From NCBI RefSeq assembly GCF_021130785.1, contig NC_060207.1:3060501-3124500 (forward strand): a stretch of 64,000 bases of DNA, in the 5' to 3' direction. Shown here piece after piece: positions 18,917-32,184 of the stretch (its first letter is position 1; the number at the start of each line of letters is the position of its first letter). A model generated the notes under the pieces. That model did no database searches and was not told the DNA's origin. It worked only from the letters and a program-made list of their open reading frames with translations. This DNA comes from Homalodisca vitripennis. Taxonomy: Eukaryota; Arthropoda; Insecta; Hemiptera; Cicadellidae. Both the position numbers and the translations under genes were made by a program.

Positions 18917-21584
18917 CCTAAAATTCTATAAAATTGTTTACACCACCATTTGAATAATTTGTATTGGAAAAAAATTTAAAAACAAAGCACACATAATACA
19001 ATACAACTTAGTTATTGAACATATTCATTTTGTGCCGTTTAATTATATCAATATTAAATTTAATAATATTTGTGAGTAAAGTACTCGACAAAAATTGTAC
19101 AATGTCACCAAATCTTTAGTGGATATTTATTTTTATCTCAGTGCTTTAGCTGACGACAAAATAATATTTCTATTTATTTGTACGAAGGATAAACGTCAAG
19201 CAAGATGACCTAGAGGGTTGAAACTTTACTCCTGCTAACTCTGAATGAGCATTAAAAACGTTACATAAATATTTGCCGGGAGTCTTAATTCCTGTGTTTC
19301 AAAAAGTGCTCGAATTCTCTTATGGTTATCCATGTCCAAAATATGAAATAGACGAAAGAATTAAACTCAATACATAAAATTTAAAGAAAACTCTTTATAT
19401 AAATAACACATATGGCCTAATGAAATAAGCTATACACTTAAAAAGTGTCATGCAATCTCAGCAAACCTCCTTGTAATGTGATATGAGATGTGGCGTCTCC
19501 CAGTTACATTGTCCATTAATTTATCGACACATGTTTTAAAGTTAATTTGTTTGACTCGCTTGATCTCACTCAAAGGAATAACATTTTAGCTGAATGTGCT
19601 AATGTCATTTTCATACCAAGGTATTGTTTACAAACACAGATGGAAAATGTTACATTTTATTATCTGTCAATTTCAATATCTATGTTAAACTAAATTGGCG
19701 AAGAGCGTGTGTCTCAAAATTTGATATATAATTACATTTTATATGTTACATAATAATTTATGGTATTTATAGTGTATATTGTAATCATAATAGTAAATAC
19801 TCGTATGAGTGTTAGAAATGTAGCTGGAGTAGCCCCTTCTTAGTGCTCTCACCGGTTGTTTACAAAAGCAGAGTTTTGCAGTGTATGGCCGTTTGTATAC
19901 ACGATAACTCTGGAATAAGTTAACTTAGAGGGTTGAACGTTAGAGTAAATCTCCACCTCCATTCCATGTGTAACACAGTTACAAATGGTTACAATCCGTC
20001 CATTGGGAAACCCAAGTAATAATAATCCGCCAGGAGATAGTCCGCTATGGGGCACTCGCCAAGCCTCACACTCTGACCTGTGTTTAAACTCGTACTGATG
20101 TTCCTTATTGAAGTCTTAAACATCATAGTGTAGCCGTTTCGTAGAAATACGGACACTAAAGGTTTATCTTATGTTGCTGAGAAATGTAGGCTGGCCAACC
20201 AGAAGTGTTCTACATCGCTTTTCAGCTAGCGGTTTTAAATGTATGGGTCTATGCCAGTCATTCTTATAATATATGAAACAGAAGTAGTCTCTTAAAGTAT
20301 AGTCAGCAATAAAATTTTAAGGAATATAAACTATTAAAATATTGTTCAAAATACAAAATGAATACTTATTAACGATCGAACAATATTATTTGTTGAACCC
20401 GGCAATTATAGAAATATAAAGATATTTTAAATATGTACGACAAAGATACATATGAACTCCGGTGACATAGCGAGGGGAAGCTAACGAAACATCAGTAAAA
20501 CACAGTCGCACTGCTTAAGCACAGGTTTCACGCACGTTAGCATTCACATGAGTCATCGTTCTTCTTTGTGTAGTAAATATTAATAATATTGTGAAGGTGT
20601 TTTTTTTAATCTATGCAAATATAGACGACGTGTATACAGTATATTGCACGATTGTATGTAATACTTAATTTATATACTGTTCAGCGTATATACGAGGTTT
20701 TTAAGTTCTTTGATTGTGGAAAACCTACAATAATAATACTCGTTGAGTTGGTATTTATTGTATCCGCATGATTGTACGTGATTGAAGAAAATGCTTGATG
20801 AACGTGATATTTGTGACTCACATAATAAGAGCGCTAGAGCTCTCTGGTTTTATATTATTCATTTCAAATAAATGCGATAATTTTCGTTTTTATCTATGAA
20901 TGTAATTATGGCTTTAAAAAATATGACCTACAATTAGCATTGGCTTTATTAACTTCGTATACGTTTTTTAAGTATATGGCATTAATTAATTAAACGTAGA
21001 TAGTAATTAAATGTTTGAGGATTTCTAAAAAATATAAAAAATATCTTTACTATTTACTTGAAACAATAAAATCATTTCAATTAGGAAATATACAAGGATA
21101 AAACTAGTTATAAGCCGATTAAATAATATACTCTCTTCTTTAATCAACTCTCTAAATTATAGATGTGATTGACAAGTTTATTATCTGGCTTAAATACACC
21201 ACTTCTATTCTTTTGTGATCCTAACTGTAGCTCACGCACAGCACTTCTTTTATTTTATTGTTACGAGAGGTGGTCATCTCCATTGTTACCGACTCTTCTT
21301 GTTTTATAAACGTTATATAATTTATTTCGGTTTTGCGAGAGTATTCCAACCTTGAATTCTAGATCCTATCCTTTTAGGAAGGACAATCTAAACCCCCTTA
21401 GAATCTCCATAATAAATGTTTCAACGTCAAGTCTGAGCCAAAACTCCCTTCTACTTTCTAAGCTCACTGCACCCCCCGACTCTATAGCTGATTCCGGTCA
21501 ACAGACTCTGGATTTACTCCAGCTAGTTTGAGTCTCCAGAAATGTTCCATTTTACGATTGATTTTACGTCACAGTTTCTATATA

Positions 21585-21740
21585 AGAGCTACACTGAGTT
21601 CGATTATGTTGCATGTCACTGCCTGGGATTTGGATGCACGTTAGCGAATATTTACATTGGTCTCATGGGTAACCATGACATCAAGGAGAAAATAGTACAA
21701 TACAAATGTGTACTGAGTAAAATCATATTATTACAAGTAA
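21585..21740 (+). repeat. dispersed repeat family member (3' part)
   Basis: It contains ACTGAGTTCGATTATGTTGC, GGGATTTGG and TTGGTCTCATGGGTAACCAT. These words recur in order at 40.3 kb and in part elsewhere. Confidence 0.5.
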
Positions 21741-24700
21741 AACTTTATTTGCAGAGAAATAGAAAAATAGAGTGGAAATCAGTGTTGGCAATCAATAACA
21801 AGATTCGATTTCAGTGCAGTCTTGCGTTGTAGTATCGTCCCTAAGGCAAAGTAACTATGTTGTTTGAACACTGCTATAAAGCTCAACCTAATGAACAAAA
21901 CTTAATATATATCATATTGGAAGGTTTTTTTTAAGATTTTAACTATAAGCTGTAAATTTTACATGAAGTTTCTACGTATATTTTTTGTATGTAAGCTCTA
22001 TGATGGAAAATGTCCAACACTTGAATTTAGATGAGTGTCATTGAAGCACATCACTCAGTCACAACCTCTCTTTTGTGCCTGGGGGATGCAAAAATGTAAT
22101 TGCGGTGGTCTTTTGTCTTCTTGCAGGATATTTCGAGAGTGGAATTAGCTACAAAAAAGGGTGTTACGCGGTATTTGGTGTGGTGTACTCGTACCTTGTA
22201 ATATGAGGTATAACAATTTTGATTATTATAATTGATTTAACAAACGGATTGTTGTTTAACATTGTTGCTTATTATTTAAATGAAGATTCGACCAAACTTT
22301 TTATTTTTACAAAGAATATATTATTTGGTTTCTCTGTTTACAAACATAGGATACATAACTACAATCTTTTCTGCTCTTTGAGTGATTGACAAACGATCAG
22401 CCAATTAGTTATATTTATACTACGGAATGGAATAATTTATTACCCTAGGAATAAAAACCATTGAAATATTACGATATCGCATTCTAATCTAGAGGATATC
22501 ACACAATTTCAGGATTTCCTGTCCAGGAACACTTCCTAAGACATTCAAGTAAGTATTACGTTGCTGAGAGAACTCTTGTACTTTATCGCTGCAGCTGGGA
22601 ACGTTTGTATTGAAACTAGCTCTCTAGAGAAATTTGTCCTGCTTCCTTACCAGAATGAGCTACTCCAATTATTAAAACATTTTGCTACTGGCCTGATATT
22701 AATGTATAATTTATATCGCCTTTTCATGTACGCTAAGGTTCATAACGGTGTGTATTTTCATAAACACATATACTATACACTTCCTTTAGCTACCAAACTG
22801 TTTTTTTAGTGACTAAAACTTAAGGTAGAAGTATCCTATACCTATCAGCTATGTAAGTTAATTAGTTTAACCTAGCTAATCTTCGAGCCTATTAATTTGT
22901 TTATTCTACTGTTCAAAACGTTTTTCTATATACAATTATTATAATTTATAATGTAATCATGAGTGAATGCTCACATTCTGTGTTACCTGAATTTGCAGAC
23001 CATTGAAAATATTCTTCACGAGATCATGCCTGATGCCCAGTTCATTATGAATATTGAGTTGAGCTCCAGTTCACCTGTGATCTGGTGCCGTTTTAAATAA
23101 TTCTAATACCGAGTTTCTAAGGTTTTTTTCCCTTTTTTTATATTAAAAATATCAATAACTAAGGAAATAAAATTCAAGTACCATAGATGTGCACGCTCAA
23201 AAATGTATTTATTAAGTAGACTATAGAATAAACTAATTGGTTTCAATTCAACGATGATGCCTTATATATTAAAATACTCTTTGTAATGACTATATGCATC
23301 AAAAAGACAGGTAGCTGTTATTCCAATACAAAAGAAAGTGATGTGATATTGCGTGTCTGTGAGTCTATCAGCTGGCACAAATATTTTTAGTTTTACAATA
23401 ATCAAATTGTCTGCACATTACTTTTAGTTCCGTTTACAAATAAAAATGTATCTAAGTTTAATTCCTTCACGGATAATTCACATTTTTAGGTATTGTAATA
23501 CACTCTAACACAATTTTTAAGAATTTTTTTAAAAAAAAGTGGCAAAATAATCGAAATAGTAAAAAAAAACTATTGGGTAAGATCATAAAGGTGATAATAT
23601 TTCTTACATTTTTACTACTTTTCGTCGTTTTTTCAGAGATCCTTGACAGCTTTTTGTAAATTTATGTAAAATGTTTCTTCGTTGATTTTTCATTTTTTTC
23701 ATCTCACCAGATTTTTCATTGATTTTGATGGAATTTTGTGATTTACTTACAAACCTTTAAGACTATAGCATATATTACACTGGTTTGTAGCGAAGATTTT
23801 ATGATTTTCACATACGACTTCGTTGTTTTTTTAATAAAGAATATTTTAGATAAAAAAGGTTGATTGAATAAAAATTTTAAGGAATGCCCAGCTTTGAGCA
23901 AAAGATTTTCTGCTTGATTATTTATGGTCCTATAACAGTATTTTATATTGATTTACTATTGTGGACCAGGAATCTCATATTACCATGCACTTAGTGTTAG
24001 ATTTGTACAGCAACCCTACCGCTTCCTATTAATTCTGTAAACGAAATCTGAAGTATATAAGCTACGACATTTTGTTTTTAATCCAACCCTTGTCATATAG
24101 ATAGTTGTATCTAAAGTTAAACAGGCCACCTAACGGTCAGACGATCTACTATGTATTGAAAGTACAATATTAAGAAAAATCATACAATAATAAGTACAAA
24201 TTACAATATGAAACAAATGTGGTTTACAAATTAATATGCAGCTGCAATAGTGTGTTGTATTATGTGAGAAAATATTTGAATAAACAGAGACAGTTTGTGT
24301 TTACACAAGCTGATCAAACATGAGAAGCTAGCAACCAAGAATACTGTTGCTATTCAAGTTTAAAATGTTATTTCAACTGTCCAATCGAGTCCCCGTCCAA
24401 CCATGTTCTATATTTACTTGGAATTGTTTATCAGAGATGAAACACCATACAAATATCAATCCAAACTCAGTCAAAACCTGTAATTGTTTCGGAATATTAT
24501 TGAAATATACATATTTATTGTTTTGAATGACATTTTATTAAACTACATTATTAATTATTGCATATTTCTTGCTACACACTGCGTAAAGAATTTGAATTTC
24601 CAGAGTTATTGGCAGGTATCTAAAATAGTTATTTTATGTGAATATTGATATACCATAACTGTATATATTTCATCAACACCTAGATTTATTTATATACCAT

Positions 24701-24764
24701 ATAACACTCCGGGGAACTTATGTTATGCCAAACAATTGGTTTGAAATTTAGCGATGCCTATCTG

Positions 24765-24915
24765 TCAGGGGGCTGGGATCGTTTATCTTCTGTCCTTCTG
24801 TCAGTGTTTCCGCAAAATATAAAAAGAATGATTTGAGCTAAACTTGAAATTTGATGTAAAACTTTATTTTTGTACAGGCGACATTGAGTTCGACTACATC
24901 TGATATCCCTTCCTA
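24765..24915 (+). repeat. dispersed repeat family member (diverged)
   Basis: CTGTCCTTCTGTCAG, then ACTTGAAATTTGATG and CATTGAGTTCGACTACATC, in the same order as the family. Confidence 0.4.
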
Positions 24916-25084
24916 TACTTACAGAATATATTCCTATATCTATCAGGTTTTGGATTAACCTTACTCTAGCTTAACTATTGCGACATACCTCGACAGCTAA
25001 TTTATTTATAGGTTTGATATTTTGCATAGTTTTATTATTAATCAGATTATTAATGTGAGTTAGCAAAATTCTTCTTTGATCTGT

Positions 25085-25250
25085 TTGTCTAACTGTCTGT
25101 TTGTTGAACTGTTTGTCTTCTACAGGAAATCTTAAAAACGTATCGAGCATATAATTTATATTTTGCACGACGCTGCCTATTACATGGACAAGATTGAGGT
25201 CGATAACGGTGTGTGACTGAGCATGGGACTGCACTGGAAGCCTTGGCAAG
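25085..25250 (+). repeat. dispersed repeat family member (diverged)
   Basis: TGTCTAACTGTCTG, TATTTTGCACGAC and AGATTGAGGTCGATAACGG, in family order. Confidence 0.4.
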
Positions 25251-25389
25251 GGCACTGGAAACATATTTCTTTCTTTTTTTCCGTAAGTTTCCTCGAGGAT
25301 TAACTGAGCTATAATGGGGATAAATACAAAAATTTTATTTCAAATATTGCGTATTTTATATCCTTAGCAGATTTTGCACAATTATTTTT

Positions 25390-25560
25390 CTCGTGTCTGT
25401 TTCTTTTACTGTCCGTATGTCTGACTTTCTTGTGCAGGTTGTATTGAGAACAAATTGAACTGAACATTTTAAATTGTGCATGAAATTAAATATAATATAG
25501 GGTTAAAACATTTGCATGTCTAAATATGGGATTTGGCTGGGCGTCGGCCAAGCCTAACGC
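25390..25560 (+). repeat. dispersed repeat family member (diverged)
   Basis: TGTCTG...CTGTCCGTATGTCTG, TTGTGCATGAAATT and GGGATTTGGCTGGGCGTCGG, in family order. Confidence 0.4.
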
Positions 25561-26376
25561 TCAGCAAGATATATCGAGAACAAATCAATATACAGACTTT
25601 ATGATCGTTAAAAACTGTGGTGTTAGTTTCTTTCAATTCTACCTATATGAAATCGTGCACCTATAATACTTGTCACAAACTGATTCTTTTAATTTTGATG
25701 TCAACATAATGTTGGCTACGTTGAATAGTCTACTGTCGTTTTGATTTATTGATTAAATAGGACTGAGTGTTGTGCACAAGACAAGGTAATATAATTTTAA
25801 CAAACTAAAATAGGAAACTATGAAGAAACGACTTTAAATTTACCTTAAATAATTTTAATAAGAGCTTATAGCCGATAAATAAAATCAAAGAGGTGTAAAT
25901 GCTTTGTAAATAAAAGCAAATAATTAAATAAAGATTTAAGTGTTATTATACTGTCTTATACCTACTTTAAGTGTTTATTCCTTCGATATCACAGGTTAAG
26001 ACGAACAATTTCTGGCTGACAATTAATCAAAGTAAATAAGTAAGGACATATTTTGTTTTGTTCTTAGTTAACTAACTAAATTCCTTTTAAAATTTTCCAG
26101 TGTCTCATAGTTTAAGTATATAATAAAGCGTACATGATAGAATTTTTATGGAGGTTTGATTTTAGGTAAGAGGAAGAGCTTAAATTTTAAATAAAACCTT
26201 TTTAGGTACATCAATCTTCAGCTCTCCACCGCGCACGAAGTAATACAAATCGTAGTGTAATTTAGGGATACAATGGAATTTGGTCTCATGTACATTATAT
26301 AAATATGAAATAGCAGTTGTTGGATCTCCTAGGAAAGGATCTTCTTATTTTTATTTTGCTTCTTGGCTACATTTTA

Positions 26377-26460
26377 TCAGGGTTGGCTCAGAGAGGAGCT
26401 GCAGTGCCCATCAGATTAGAACGCGCGTTTCAGCAGATTTACAATAAGGTACAGCAAAAC
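26377..26460 (+). repeat. dispersed 60-80 bp repeat, copy 1
   Basis: GGGTTGGC ... GCCCATCAGATTAGA ... TTTCAG is shared with 33,975-34,060. Confidence 0.5.
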
Positions 26461-27389
26461 TGTTACCTTCACAGAAAATTAATGTTTGGTATAATGTAGT
26501 GATATTTTAGTGTGCATAATAAATACAGTTCTACTGAACTATGCATTTCATAATTGTATACCTTGTAACAAAATAGTTTTTTTATAAAACTAGTATTTTA
26601 TAAAAACATGTTTATGAATTAATAAAAGTCTGTCATATTCTAGAATTCTCTTTTGTGTGCATAAAATATTAATAATAATAATAAATCTTTATTTATCAAA
26701 ATGAATGGTATAAATACATTATTATAGTTTAAATTACATTATTTTATTTGATAAATAACCGGTTCTCCTAGGGTTAGATCGTCTGAGGTTACCTTCACAA
26801 TATTAATCCTAAAGATCCTGAGTGATGCCAGCTGTCATTTATATATACAAAAAAAGTTAATATTAAATTAAATATGTGAAACTCACTGCTTAACCATATT
26901 TAACTGAAAAAGAAAATTTACACAAAGTATTGACATATTCGTATACCCAAAATACCCACATAGAGCATCGATACAAATTTAGATTTATTTCTATCACATT
27001 AACACAACATTATCATCAGATCAAGCCATTTTATTATAATACTTCCATATAAGTATATAAGAATATAAATATCCATACAATCTTATACAGGTGAGAACGC
27101 AATATTATTAAATTCCTCTTTAATATATTATAAAAACTATTAGAACATTAACATTTCATGTGCAAAAATGTAATCATTAACACACAGACACAAAACACAC
27201 AGCATAGCTAAATTATAGACGTAAATAAACTTTAAATATTATCAATGCTCAACATTAATCTCTTAACTCTACCCAAATACTCTCACACATCGTCGTTTTG
27301 AAAAACATTTCCTGTAACATTATATGCTTCACAATAAAGTCTTCAAATAGGCAAGGAATAAGCGTTTTTTTTAATTGAACATATTTTTC

Positions 27390-29850
27390 TTACGATTTAC
27401 AGCACTTATATAAAAAAGGTAATGCTCTATAAGCATATACATTCCTAAATGGAAGAATTTTTAATCGAATAAATCGAGGTCTACAATGTTCTATTTTACG
27501 CTTTTTGTAATGCGTCTGATAATAATTGTTTTTAATAATGTGATAATTGTATTCATTGCATGTAAGCTTCACGCCAACATGACGGCGCATATCTCAGTCT
27601 TGATTGGAAAAGTCCATGAAATACTAACACCAGAGAATTCGTTGCGGACATAATCTCCATAGGAAATAAAACATTTTAATGATAACACATAATTAATTTT
27701 TAATTTTTTTATAAGGTTTTTTCAAAAAAAGATTACCGTCAACAAAAAGCCCCAAATATTTGATTACTTTTACTTGTTGAGTAATTATACAATTGCCAGC
27801 ATACACTGATCTGTTAAAACCACCTATTAATTGCTTTGCAAAGGATAGTTTTTTCCCACGGAATATCATATATTTCGTTTTTGTCACTTAGCCTTAGAAA
27901 ATGTTTGGAAAACCAAAATTCTAAATATGTAAGATAACTTCCATATTTTTTGGAAGATTATCAAAATGTTCAACACAAAAGCTACAAATAATATCACCAA
28001 CAAATACAATTACAGCACAATTGAACCTTGCATTAAACAAAGCTTTGGTATAGACAAGGAATAGAATTGGTCCTAATGCCACTCAAATGATTATAAACTT
28101 CGACTTTTTGCGGCCTGTCTCTTAGATAATTAGAGAACCAATTATACGATAAACCCCTAGTACCTGCCAAACAAATCTTTCCAACAAAATTTTATGATCC
28201 ACATCATCGAAAGTTTTGGTTGTATCAAGACATATAGCCCCACAAATAGTGCCGTTGTTTAAGCCATTATGAATGTATTCAAGAAAGTTTATCAAAGGGT
28301 CTTCTGAAGAAAGATTTCCTGTGAAGCCAAATTAATTTTTACTGAAAGAATATATAGTTGACAAATTTTACCAGGTAATTTTTAATAATTTTTTCAAACA
28401 TTTTATGGAATACCTAAAGTAATTAGACCTGTAATTACTCAAACAATTAGTATCTCTCCGTTTATGAAAATCTTTTACAATTGCAATCTTCAGATGACCA
28501 TGAGACAAACCCCGTGCTGAAGACTAAAATATTAAAGATATATGATTATGTTACAATGTTTTCTAAAATCTCCTTCACTTCAAAAGATGATAACTTATCA
28601 AATCCTGGAGCTTTTCCAATTTTTAAATATTGAACAATACTAGTGATTCCATCTGATGTTTTTGGAGTCATAGAAAAGAACTATAAATGTACTAGTGTGA
28701 AACAGTATGTCCGAAGTGATTGTATGGTAAATTTGTTTCATTGATATTGCTTCTTAATTCAAAGGCTTTAAAAAAAAGAAAATGAACTCTGAAGATGATT
28801 TATCAATATCTGTTTCAAAATGTGCATTTACGTATATTTGCTGGACAACACTAGTTGTTATCAGGACCATTGATTAACAACTTTCTTGCCTAGATCTTAT
28901 GTCAATGTTTAAATAGTTTCTGTACCGATTTTAGTAGTTACGTAGACTACGTAAGTTTCATATCGAAACCTCATTGTTTTGTTGAACCGTTCCATTATTC
29001 TTATTTGTTTTTAAGTAAATAGTAATTTATCCCAGGAGGAAGTTTTCTGTACTTTGATTTTATTGAAAACCGATATGGTACTTTGACAGTTAACACATTA
29101 ATTATACTTCAAAACCCAGAGAAGGCCTCAGAAACATTATCTTTATCGTAAGCAGCAGTGCAATGTGTATTATTTAGAAAATAATTTAGTTTATTGATAT
29201 TGACTGTGAATTTTGAGATAATTCAATTTCCAATCTGAATTCTTCCACCTCAAGTTGAAACATAATTAGATAATGGTTAGTATTATTTAAATGTTTAATC
29301 TACACAGGGTAGTTAAAATGAACTATATTAGATTTTACTCTTATGTACAGATGATCCAAATATGTATAACAGCCATTGACAATATAGATTGGTTGAACTA
29401 TCAATGATTCCAGGCCTAAACTGGCCATTAAAGATTTATGTGTGTGAGTATTGATTTTACCATAAAACATTACGGTTTATATCTCTGAAATATATTATGT
29501 TACAATTTTCCAAACTGGAAAACACACGTTTAAGTTCGACAAGAATAGGAACGTCATGCAGTCTGTAAGCGGCGATAACGTTACGAGTTACAAGGTCGGC
29601 CGAGGTAATATCAGTTTAACTCAAGGTCAAAATACAGTCAACCGATCCGTACGCATTCTTGACAACAGTAACGCCGCCACTGCCACCACTACGGTACCGG
29701 TCATTGCATCTGCTGTACTGATTGTAGCCCTTAATTAAGTACTCTGCTATTTCGTCAGAACTGACCCAGGCATCTAGTACAACTACGCCAGGTTTTATTG
29801 ATATTGTTTCAGTTTCTTGCCTACAAAACCACAAGTACTGTTACGAAGAC
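27390..29850 (-). pseudogene. degraded non-LTR retrotransposon (endonuclease, RT and C-terminal pieces)
   Basis: Pieces appear in the correct order on the minus strand. The AP-type endonuclease begins near 29,830 with VSSDEIAEYLIKGYNQYSRC followed by DRYRSGGSGGVTVV. Its end is TYLDHLYI (about 29,345-29,366), which holds the catalytic Asp-His. The reverse transcriptase follows with motif A as LDTTKTFDDVDHKILL (about 28,190-28,235), motif B region ALGPILFLVYTKALFN and motif C as FVGDIICS (about 28,000-28,030), where FVGD replaces FADD. Next come KTKYMIFRGKK and VKVIKYLGLFVDGNLF (27,693-27,887), then a C-terminal stretch CRPRFIRLKILPFRNVYAYR (about 27,420-27,480). The layout fits Jockey/CR1/RTE-like LINEs; the clade is not assigned. 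It is full of stops and frameshifts, and motif C has lost a catalytic Asp. Confidence 0.75.
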
Positions 29851-30124
29851 TTCTTATATTTTTCAATTTATTTAATCAACTTATACTAGTCAATTTACTT
29901 TGCATTAATTCATTCAAGATTACAGTATGGAATTGTGTGATGGGGTGGTACCTTTACATTTTTAATTAAAAAACTTAGAATAACTCAAAATTACTTTTTC
30001 CGAATAATTTTAAAGGGGTAAAAAAGGGACAGTTCATTTCCTTTGTTTCAAAATTTGCGTATATTACCTGTTCAGCATATTTTCATTTATAAAGTGCTAT
30101 GGATATTTATTATTAGAAGCGGAA

Positions 30125-30365
30125 ATCTTGATTTGGAAAATTTGCATTATGACACAAGATTTAGCCACCGAATAAACTTTAAATTGCCAAAAGTAAACAA
30201 GTAATTTTTTCGGCATTCATTTCAGTACTTGGGACCAAAATATTATAACCAGTTATCCAATAGTATTAAATCCAGTGGCAATTTATATAAATTTTCCAAA
30301 AAAGTGTTTGATTGGCTATTGTCTTTGAATAACACAATATTTTTAAATAGTATTCTTAGTTAAAG
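30125..30365 (+). pseudogene. C-terminal fragment of a second non-LTR retrotransposon
   Basis: The plus strand reads HYDTRFSHRINFKLPKVNK, a stop, then FQYLGPKYYNQLSNSIKSSG followed by LYKFSKKVFDWLL. The pattern R(N/F)...P...Y.GPK.YN.L...IK...FK...WL is the usual C-terminus of Jockey/RTE-like ORF2 proteins. It is a 5'-truncated insertion, opposite in orientation to the element at 27.4-29.85 kb. A hairpin at 30,691 may belong to its 3' end. Confidence 0.6.
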
Positions 30366-30690
30366 TATTATAAGATAGTAGGTTTTCCTTAAAGTGTGGT
30401 TTCTATAAATGTATATCAAATTTGTTAATTAGACAATTTTTATAGTTATATTGTTAGGTAAACAAAAATTGTTAGCAATAATATTTAAATTGTATTGTTA
30501 TCATAGGTTAGTTATAACAACTGTTTGTCTTTAGGCTTAGAAAAAAAAAACATTAAGTCTATTTGTTACTTTAGTTTAAATGTTTTTCAGATGCTGCAGA
30601 AAACGACAATTTTTTAAACTATAATTTTAATGCTTGACTCATAATTTCATTTTTAATTTCTATTTCAATTACAAATTTGTTTTTTTTTCA

Positions 30691-30722
30691 CCTGGCCACA
30701 ATACTCGTAAAAGTGGCCAGGA
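30691..30722. other. short GC-rich hairpin
   Basis: CCTGGCCAC and GTGGCCAGG are perfect 9-bp inverted arms around a loop of about 13 bases, in very AT-rich sequence. Confidence 0.5.
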
Positions 30723-31515
30723 AATTTCCAGATGATTTATGTATGTATATAAATATGTAAAACATAATTGGAAATAAATCATTATTTCATATTTTGGCAG
30801 ACTAAAGTTCGTTTAGTCATATTTTTTTAAATAATTTTTAATAAACTAATTAGCAGTTCTACAGTTTATGTATAAACAAGTTATAATTCCAAGAGCACAA
30901 TAAGTATTTGCCTGTACAAAAGATAGGCCTACGTTAATAAAATACACCAATACGTATACAGAATACAAATAATAAATTAAACATTTACTAAGCTATCTAA
31001 CAAAATATTTGAGTATATCCCTTATAGTAAAAGTAAATCATTTCCTTGCTAATTCCGATGCTTCGTAACAGTGCATACTATAGTAAGGGGAGTTGGGAGC
31101 TCTATTTAAGCCCATGTTAAATTCTCAAACTTTAAGGAACATTTACCAAAAAACTATAAATTTTTTGTCTAAATAAAAGTTCACTTAGAACTTTTTTTTC
31201 TTGATAAAGCAAAACAATATACATATTTTAACACAAGATTTTTGTAAAAAATATTTTTTTGGTTTTTGGAAATTAAAAAAAAATACTCTAAAAACTACCA
31301 TTATAAATTAGTCGAAATAAAAGATTTTCTGATTGAACTTTTTTTTAATTTATGTGTTAAAATGTGAAGATTAAATTTCCTCTCCAAGATAAAAAAAAAA
31401 TATTGATCTATCATTTATAGTTTTGGAGATAATGTTCCTTATTTACAAAAAAAAATCATTTTCGGAAAAAAGCCATTTAATTGGAGCATCCATTACGTTA
31501 GCAACTATACTTACT

Positions 31516-32184
31516 TTATAAATGCATCCCTGCACCATAGGAGGGATTGTCTTCTTCCTCTGCTTCATAGTCGTCTTCTAGCCTCTTTTTTGCCAGTGTA
31601 GTCTGTCTTCGACACTTTTTTTCTATGTCATCGACGGCTTTATTCGCTTTGATGCGTAGCATGTCCATGTCTTGAAGCACATACACACAGTTTACCCCAG
31701 GTACAATCCCTAGTTTAGCAAACACTTCGCATATGACTATATTGCCTTTGTTGAAGACAGCAATAGCATCATATACCCCTAATTCTAGAGTTGATAGCAT
31801 GACACATGTTCGCTTGTGAATACGAGCCCAAATCATGTTATTGAGCGATTCACTTTGGTTCTGTGTACCGCCATGCAAACACCTCTTCAACAGTTCATTA
31901 TTGCTAAGGTCCCTGAAAATGGGCTTAATTTCCTCCATAACCACAGCTGGAGGAACTAGTCAACTTTTCTTACTAGACAAACTCTCCTTTTGAGGCTCTG
32001 GAGGAATTGGGCTTGGTGCACTAGTCCTAGGTTCTGGGCTTTGTGAACTAGGCCTAGATTCTAGGCTTCTCACACAGTCACTATCTACAAACACCACTTT
32101 AGGCTTCCCTACTTGCTTACGTTTTTTAAAGACTTTGTTACAAAATCCAGGCATTGCATACCTTTGAAATAAAACTTCTAACAC
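31516..32184 (-). pseudogene. Mutator-like transposase-derived fragment, internally deleted
   Basis: Two open blocks share one frame and are separated by a single stop at about 31,960. The C-terminal block (31,944 down to 31,516, 142 aa) has CLHGGTQNQSESLNNMIWAR, LELGVYDAIAVFNKGN and LGIVPGVNCVYVLQDMDMLR, then a basic/acidic tail. I associate this pattern with the C-terminal part of a large arthropod protein family annotated as Mutator-like transposase. The family name is from memory. The N-terminal block (from ATG 32,154) reads MPGFCNKVFKKRKQVGKPK and then a Ser/Pro-rich linker. The catalytic middle, hundreds of residues in such proteins, is absent, so this looks like an internal deletion derivative. 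No terminal inverted repeat was identified. Confidence 0.5.

Larger units (their letters stand above)
18917..27389. other. anonymous AT-rich sequence with scattered repeats
   Basis: No reliable gene was found. It contains several members of a short dispersed repeat family (listed separately) and long low-complexity stretches. Short ORFs here lack coding character. Confidence 0.5.

Noticed and set aside
18008..18921. Repeated ORFs (LFLFITIKRSLHCF-type) in the 80-bp array
   Set aside because: The unit length is not a multiple of three and frames are kept only locally by repeat identity; no start context or homologue.
19849..20055. 68-codon minus-strand ORF
   Set aside because: No family, no start context, and nearby words resemble the dispersed repeat family.
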